From positions 1 to 64,000 of the forward strand of contig CATOST010000014.1 of NCBI GenBank assembly GCA_951812665.1: a stretch of 64,000 nucleotides of DNA, given 5' to 3'. Every line of letters begins with the position of its first letter. The stretch's first letter is position 1. Source of the stretch: an uncultured Acidobacteriota bacterium. GTDB taxonomy: Bacteria > Acidobacteriota > UBA6911 > RPQK01 > JAJDTT01. Position numbers and translations under genes: made by a program. Under the pieces are notes generated by a model, which was given only the letters and a program-made list of their open reading frames with translations, was not told the DNA's origin and did no database searches. Below, in pieces: positions 59,321-64,000 of this stretch.

Positions 59321-60178
59321 ATGCAGATACCTTTTCTCCCAGCTTGCCTCCGTGTCGTCGCCGTCTTCATTGCCGCCGCGACCGTGGCTTGCGGCTCCCG
59401 CGAAGGGAGTCCGACTCCAGTCCTCTTCTTCGCGGCGGCCAGCACTCAGGACGCCGTCCGGGAGATCTGCAGCCGCTTCGAGGCCCGAAATCAGGTGCCG
59501 GTGACCCTCAACATCGCCGCCTCGTCGACCTTGGCCCAACAGATCCTGGCCGGCGCCGGAAGCGACCTCTTCCTCTCCGCCAACGTTCGATGGGTGGAGG
59601 AGGTCATGACCCGGGGCCTGGGTTCCCGGCGGCGGGATCTTCTGGGAAACCAACTCGTGGTCATCGCCCCAGCCGGGAGCGGTCTCCGGATCCGGAATCC
59701 CGCCGACCTGCTGGATCCGAAAATCGCCCGGCTGAGTCTGGCCGATCCCGAGGGCGTCCCGGCGGGGATCTATGCACGGCAGGCATTGCGGAAGCTCAAC
59801 CTGTGGCGGTCTCTCGAACCCAAGGTGGTGCGTAGTTCCGATGTCCGCCAAGCCCTGTTCTTCGTGGAGCAGGGAGAGGCGGAGGCCGGCATCGTCTATT
59901 CCACCGACCTTCGCATCTCGGAGGCGGTGCAACCGCTCCTGGAACTCGACTCCTCCTTGACCCGGCCCATCGTGTACCCGTTGGTCCTCATGGAATCTCC
60001 CAGCGAGGCGCCCATGCGTTTTTTCGAGTACCTGCTCTCGCAAGAATCGGTTGAGGTCTTTCGGCGTTTCGGGTTCTCGATCCTTCCGGACCAGGCGAAC
60101 GGATTCCGGTCCGCGCTGCCTGTCCGCCGGGAATCTCCCCTGCAGACGGGAAATCGAGCAACGAGGATCCCATGCTGA
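59321..60178 (+). CDS. modA: Molybdate ABC transporter substrate-binding protein
   Basis: This is the periplasmic or lipid-anchored molybdate receptor, 285 residues. A signal segment with a possible lipobox (AAATVACGSREG) covers residues 1-25. The fold is shown by LFFAAASTQDAVREIC, SSTLAQQILAGAGSDLFLSA, NQLVVIAP, and VEQGEAEAGIVYSTD. Serines in SSTLAQQ and the Tyr/Asp in IVYSTD fit oxyanion binding. The stop overlaps the modB start by 7 bp. The ATG at 59321 is used; an open frame upstream is the shadow of the regulator. Confidence 0.93.
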   Translation: MQIPFLPACLRVVAVFIAAATVACGSREGSPTPVLFFAAASTQDAVREICSRFEARNQVPVTLNIAASSTLAQQILAGAGSDLFLSANVRWVEEVMTRGLGSRRRDLLGNQLVVIAPAGSGLRIRNPADLLDPKIARLSLADPEGVPAGIYARQALRKLNLWRSLEPKVVRSSDVRQALFFVEQGEAEAGIVYSTDLRISEAVQPLLELDSSLTRPIVYPLVLMESPSEAPMRFFEYLLSQESVEVFRRFGFSILPDQANGFRSALPVRRESPLQTGNRATRIPC

Positions 60179-60857
60179 CGGAAACGGAGTGGAACGCCGT
60201 GTTGACGAGCCTCAAGGTGGCCACCGCCTCCGTGGCGCTGGGCCTCCCGTTCGCCATCGGCCTGGGCTATTTCCTGGCCCGATGGAGGTCGCCCGGCAAG
60301 TGGATCGTGGAGACGGTGGTCAACCTTCCCCTGGTCTTGCCGCCGGTGGCCACCGGCGTTCTGCTCCTGCTCCTGATGGGCCGAAACGGTCCCTTGGGGC
60401 GTCTGTTGGACGAGCTGCTGGGCTGGCGCGTCGTTTTCACCTGGTACGGCGCCGTGGCCGCGGGCGCCATCGTCAGCTTTCCGCTGATGGTCCGCACCAT
60501 TAGGGTCTCCTTCCGGAGCGTGGACACCCGGCTGGAGGAAGCCGCTCGAAGTCTGGGCCGGAGCCGTCTTTCCACCTTCTACCGGGTCAGCCTGCCGCTG
60601 GCCTTGCGCGGAATCGTGGCCGGCTCGTTTTTGGGCTTCGCGCGCACCCTGGGCGAGTTCGGGGCCACCATCATGGTGGCCGGCAACATTCCGGGACAGA
60701 CCCAGACCATTCCACCGCCATCTATTCCCTGTTCCAGAGTCCGGGCGGGATGGGCCGGAGCACCCGCCTGCTACTGGTGTCGATCCTGCTGGCCTGCGTC
60801 GCGCTGGCGGCCAGCGAAATCCTGGAACGGAGACGAGAACGCCATGAGCTATCTTGA
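60172..60857 (+). pseudogene. modB: Molybdate ABC permease, frameshifted
   Basis: ModB forms the membrane channel. The first 180 codons are normal: LTETEWNAVLTSLKVATA, LPLVLPPVATGVLLLLL, RTLGEFGATIMVAGNIPGQ (the EAA-type cytosolic loop). Near 60713 one base is missing in CAGACCATTCCACCGCC. Reading the next frame gives TAIYSLFQSPGGMGRSTR, the rest of the last helix, and a stop at 60857, with normal 14-bp overlap on modC. Read as is, the frame runs on into modC and gives a false fusion. A sequence error or a real mutation is possible. Confidence 0.85.
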
Positions 60858-61511
60858 CTTCCGGGCCAGCCACCGATTCCCCACCGGCTTTCGTCTCCAC
60901 GCCGAGTTTGAGACGGACCAACTGGTGACGGCTCTCTGCGGCCCTTCCGGAAGCGGGAAGACCACGATTCTGGAGATGATCGCGGGACTGAAGCAGCCCC
61001 AGCGGGGACGCATCGAAGTCGGCCGCAAGGTGGTCCTGGACCGGCAGCGGCGAATCATGGTGCCCCCCGAGCGGCGGCGAATCGGGTTCGTCTTTCAGGA
61101 TCGCCGTCTCTTTCCCCACCTCACCGTGGGGGGAAACCTTCAGTTCGGCCAAGGACCGAAGGATACGCCGAGAAACGGGATCCGGTTCGACCGGTTGGTG
61201 GAGGTCCTGGATCTGGGGCACCTGCTGAAACGCTACCCCCGCAACCTCTCGGGCGGAGAGCAGCAACGGGTGGCGTTGGGCCGGGCCCTGCTGATCCACC
61301 CGGAATTTTTGCTCCTGGACGAACCCACGGCCGCCCTGGACGAACCTCTGCGGGACCGCATCCTGGACTACATCGCGCGGGTCATCGGAGAGTGGCGGAT
61401 CCCCACCCTGATCGTGAGTCACGTCGGGAGGCCGTCCTCCGGCTGGCCAGCCGAACCATCCTGCTGAAACAGGGCAGGATCGTGTCTTCCGGCTCGCCGT
61501 CGTTATTGTAG
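60844..61511 (+). pseudogene. modC: Molybdate ABC ATPase, frameshifted near the end
   Basis: ModC is the ATPase of the transporter. Walker A is CGPSGSGKTT, Walker B region LLLDEPTAALDEP, signature LSGGEQQRVALGRAL, and the D-loop and H-loop (VSHxx) follow. At about 61423, within CACGTCGGGAGG, one base is missing; restoring an A gives SHDREAVLRLASRT and a normal tail ILLKQGRIVSSGSP ending 61511. As it stands the frame stops at 61467. The C-terminal molybdate-sensing MOP domain is absent even after correction. Confidence 0.85.
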
Positions 61512-61663
61512 AAGAGAACGAAAACGGCCAAGCTTGAGGTGACGGATCGAGAACACTCCACTCCGTCGCCGCAACCTCCGTTTCGCAAGATCGACTCGTT
61601 GGGAAAATGGCATATACTAGCGGATACGAACATCGCTCGAACGTGCTTTCCAAGGAGATCGTC

Positions 61664-62290
61664 ATGAAATCTCTCCCGAGGGCTACTTCGCCGCACGAGG
61701 CCTCCGCGAAACTTCATTTGAATCGCTGAACCAGGCCCTGATGATCGTTCTCGAACAGATGGAGCCGATGGTCTATGGCGACGCCACTCGGGAACTGCCG
61801 GCCGAGGAGCAAGCCATCCTTCGCAAGGCGGTTTGGGCCTGGAGCCGCAGCCGGGACCGGACCCACTGGCCAAGACCGTCGTCAAATATGCCGCCATCGT
61901 CGCACGGAGCCTCTCCAGCAAGACCGCGAGCCGCCGGCTCGGACTGAGCCCGGGCCGGATTCGCCAGATGATCGCGGATCGATCGTTGTACAGTTTCCTG
62001 ATTGGCCGGCACAGGTACATTCCGGATTTCCAATTCCAGGGTAACCAGTTGGTGCCCAATATCGCGGCAGTCAACAAGGCGCTCCCGCATGATCTGCACC
62101 CTGTCGAGGTGTACAACTGGTATCACCTGCGAACCTCGATCTGTTCCTGGATGAGAACATCGATGACACTGTCAGACCCCTGGATTGGCTGAAGGGAGGG
62201 TACGACGCCGAGCGTGTGGTGTTCCTCGCCAACCGCATGGAGGGGCGCCGTGGCCAAGCTGCCGAACCGGCCAGATCCGGTCCGACTTGA
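61664..62290 (+). pseudogene. Xre/MbcA/ParS-type antitoxin, several frameshifts
   Basis: Antitoxins of this type pair with RES toxins. Pieces in three frames join into one protein: EISPEGYFAARGLRETSFES and VYGDATRELPAEEQAIL (frame one), LGLEPQPGPDPLAKTVVKYA and TASRRLGLSPGRIRQMIADR (frame two, the DNA-binding helices), NLDLFLDENIDDTVRPLDW and GYDAERVVFLA (frame three). One base seems missing at each join, near 61666, 61830 and 62128. An ATG at 61664 with AAGGAG upstream is the likely start. No stop interrupts any piece within its frame, so the coding sense is well kept. Confidence 0.7.
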
Positions 62291-62889
62291 AAGACTTCCC
62301 CCGAGCTTGTTCTCACTGCCCGCCGGGACTGTTTTGCACCGCATCTACCGCCGCGGGAGTGACCATCCGGCCCGGTGGCGGGAATTCCGGCATTACGGCC
62401 CCCACCCCCGCTCGTTTCGATCACCACGAATGCGACGAGACGGGAGGAGCTCACGTCCAAGCGCGCGGGATTCTCTACCTTGCCACCGATATTCCCACCG
62501 CGCTGGCGGAAGTGTTTCAAGAACGGCGCATCGTCAATCGGATCCGTATGCGGCCCTGGCTGGTGACGTTCGAGCTGGCCAACGACCTGTCACTGCTCGA
62601 CCTGACCGGCACTTTCTGCGTTCGAGCCGGCGGTTCCATGAAACTGGTCAGCGGACCGCCCGTCTTCGCACAAAACTGGTCGCGTGGATTTTACGAATGC
62701 TACCAGGACATCCATGGCCTCTACTGCCCCTCTTCCCTCACCAACCGGCCTGTGATCACGCTCTATGAACGCGCCCTCTCCGTCATTCCGTTCCCGGATA
62801 CGCCCGTCTTCCACCGCGAGTTGAGCAGTGCCCTGCTGATTGAACCTTTGCGAGACGCATGCCAGGAGATCGGTTACGACTTCTTCTGA
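62250..62889 (+). pseudogene. RES-domain toxin, frameshifted
   Basis: RES toxins deplete NAD. The N-terminal piece (GTVLHRIYRRGSDHPARW, then FRHYGPHPR) and the C-terminal piece (ARFDHHECDETGGAHV, GILYLATDIPTALAEVFQ, WSRGFYECYQDIHGLYCPSS) are in different frames, joined at about 62410 where a run of five C follows CA. One extra C explains the shift. The RES residues R, E and S (GTVLHRIYRR, TALAEVFQ, YCPSS) are all present. The GTG at 62250 overlaps the antitoxin end by 41 bp. The stop is at 62889. Confidence 0.78.
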
Positions 62890-62939
62890 TCGGTGACGGC
62901 GGAAGCTGCGCCTCCTCGGGAGGTGCCGTATCGGAAGGG

Positions 62940-64000
62940 TCATTCTGACTGAAACTGGAAGGAATAGAACTTGCCGTTGCGCAGGTGGAAACGGAGTTGC
63001 ACCGGCTGGCCGGCCAGATTCGACAGGTCGGCCGATCCACCCCAGGAAATCGGCTGGCCGGCCACGGTGCGGGTGACCGGTTCCATATCCTCCAGACCGT
63101 AACCCTCCAGTGGTTCACCGTCGGAGTCCAGCACCTCCACCCCGCAGGGACGAATGGTGGTCTACACCGGCCGAGCCCTTCTGCGAGTCCTCGAAGCTCA
63201 CCAGCAGTCGGTTTCCCTCGAAGATCAGGGGGCGGGTGGTCACCGTCCCCGGATTGGGACCGGCGTCCAGCGAGACGAAGCCGTCCAGGGGCAGGGTGGC
63301 CAGACCCACCGCCGCCTCGGCGTTCTCCCCTTCCGCAAGGAGGTCCTCCACGCCGTGGCGCCAGTTGACGCCCAGGTAGTAGAACCAGATCTTGCCGTCG
63401 TGCACCAGCGGCTGCCGGACGTAGACGCACCCGTCGTCCCAGGTGCCGTTGGCCCCCAAGGGAATGTAGGGACCACGGTCCGGGAGGCGCTGGAACTCAC
63501 GGCCGTCGCGGCTGTAGGAGAAATGGCTCTCCATGGTCAGACTATTGGTCCGGAACACCCAGGGAAAGCCGAGGTAGATTCCTTCGTAGAGCAGTGCCGG
63601 CATGCCGTAGAACTGAAGGTCCACGGGATCCACCGAATCGGGAATCAGAGCCGGCTCGATGGGAGACCAGCGGATGAAATCTTCGCTCGCCGAGAACCCG
63701 ATGGTCCGCTTCCGGATTCGGCCCGCGCGGGGCGGCCAGTTGATCCGGAGTATGGGAGGGCAGGCTGGCGGCTCTCACTTCGGGTGGAATGCCGTCGTAG
63801 GCGGCGACGGCCTCCCGGTAGTCCTTCCATCCCGGCCGCAGATAGGCGACGTACTTCTGCCGAAAAGGGTCCCAACCCAAGACGGTGTGGTGTCGCTCGT
63901 CCCCACCATGACCGGGTTGCCCGGGTATTCCTTCCAGTCGAGCCCGTCCGGAGAAAAATAGATGCAGAGGCCGGTCGCTCCGTTCGCCGCCAGGGCAAAC
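62940..64000 (-). pseudogene. Beta-propeller glycosidase-like protein, partial and frameshifted
   Basis: The gene is read leftward and enters from beyond the right end. Joined pieces read YFSPDGLDWKEYPGNPVMVG, LGWDPFRQKYVAYLRPGWKD, FYGMPALLYEGIYLGFPWVF, ESHFSYSRDGREFQRLPDRG, DDGCVYVRQPLVHDGKIWFY and LDSDGEPLEGYGLEDMEP. This looks like a five-bladed propeller of the GH43/GH32-like group with a C-terminal beta-sandwich. Frame changes lie near 63893, 63740 and 63160. The missing N-terminus is outside the window. Exact enzyme class is uncertain. Confidence 0.65.

Noticed and set aside
60172..61467. A single ModB-ModC fusion protein
   Set aside because: The linker is the wrong-frame reading of the last ModB helix; one inserted base restores two normal proteins with a natural overlap.

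Overview
The window is about 62-65% G+C by eye, gene-dense, and looks like a chromosomal piece of an uncultured bacterium, most likely an Acidobacteriota member. This is inference from gene content: several Tat-exported Gfo/Idh/MocA oxidoreductases, a DUF5916/CBM9-type outer-membrane protein, PQQ-type beta-propellers, an SSS symporter beside sugar-acid enzymes, and intergenic arrays of short palindromes. No rRNA, tRNA or CRISPR array was seen. One tmRNA gene is clear.

Layout. 0-6.7 kb is accessory DNA: a VapBC pair, an EamA transporter with a small membrane methyltransferase, a SAM methyltransferase, a secreted beta-propeller protein, an unknown protein and a DUF4177 protein, linked by at least eight copies of a GTGACTGTCCCC-type repeat that I find nowhere later. 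6.8-11.3 kb holds a DUF5916 outer-membrane protein, an atypical Nramp transporter preceded by an enolase-superfamily N-terminal stub, and a decayed BrnT/CopG toxin-antitoxin pair. 11.4-25 kb is core: tmRNA (ssrA), coaE, a secreted double-Cache protein, then uvrA with a GT87-type membrane glycosyltransferase, an ECF sigma factor / zinc anti-sigma / HtrA-like two-PDZ operon, polA and plsC. 25-36.5 kb has an M24 peptidase, a second VapBC with a palindromic operator, a radical SAM + GT2 pair, EVE, RmlC-like and HEAT proteins, a quinone oxidoreductase, rlmD, a secreted metallo-beta-lactamase-fold protein and thiO. 36.6-56 kb is transport and sugar/sugar-acid metabolism: a DASS carrier, a PQQ propeller, three Gfo/Idh/MocA proteins, tag, a CaCA exchanger, a deoxyhypusine-synthase-like enzyme, an exported DapA-like protein, a mannonate-dehydratase-like enzyme, an SSS symporter, a MATE exporter and an aminotransferase. 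56-61.5 kb ends in a molybdate locus: an XRE regulator fused to a PBP-like domain, then modA, modB, modC. 61.6-64 kb holds an Xre-type antitoxin / RES toxin pair and a large beta-propeller glycosidase-like gene.

Most notable: (i) a roughly 158-bp palindromic MITE present three times, each copy flanked by a different perfect 4-bp target duplication, one copy abutting a second palindromic element; (ii) about nine single-base frameshifts in the last 3.3 kb (modB, modC, antitoxin, toxin, glycosidase) against an almost clean first 57 kb, meaning either poor sequence or rapid local decay; (iii) an HtrA-like protein in the ECF operon that seems to have lost its protease triad; (iv) a promoter/operator that abuts the start codon of the molybdate regulator, predicting a leaderless transcript.
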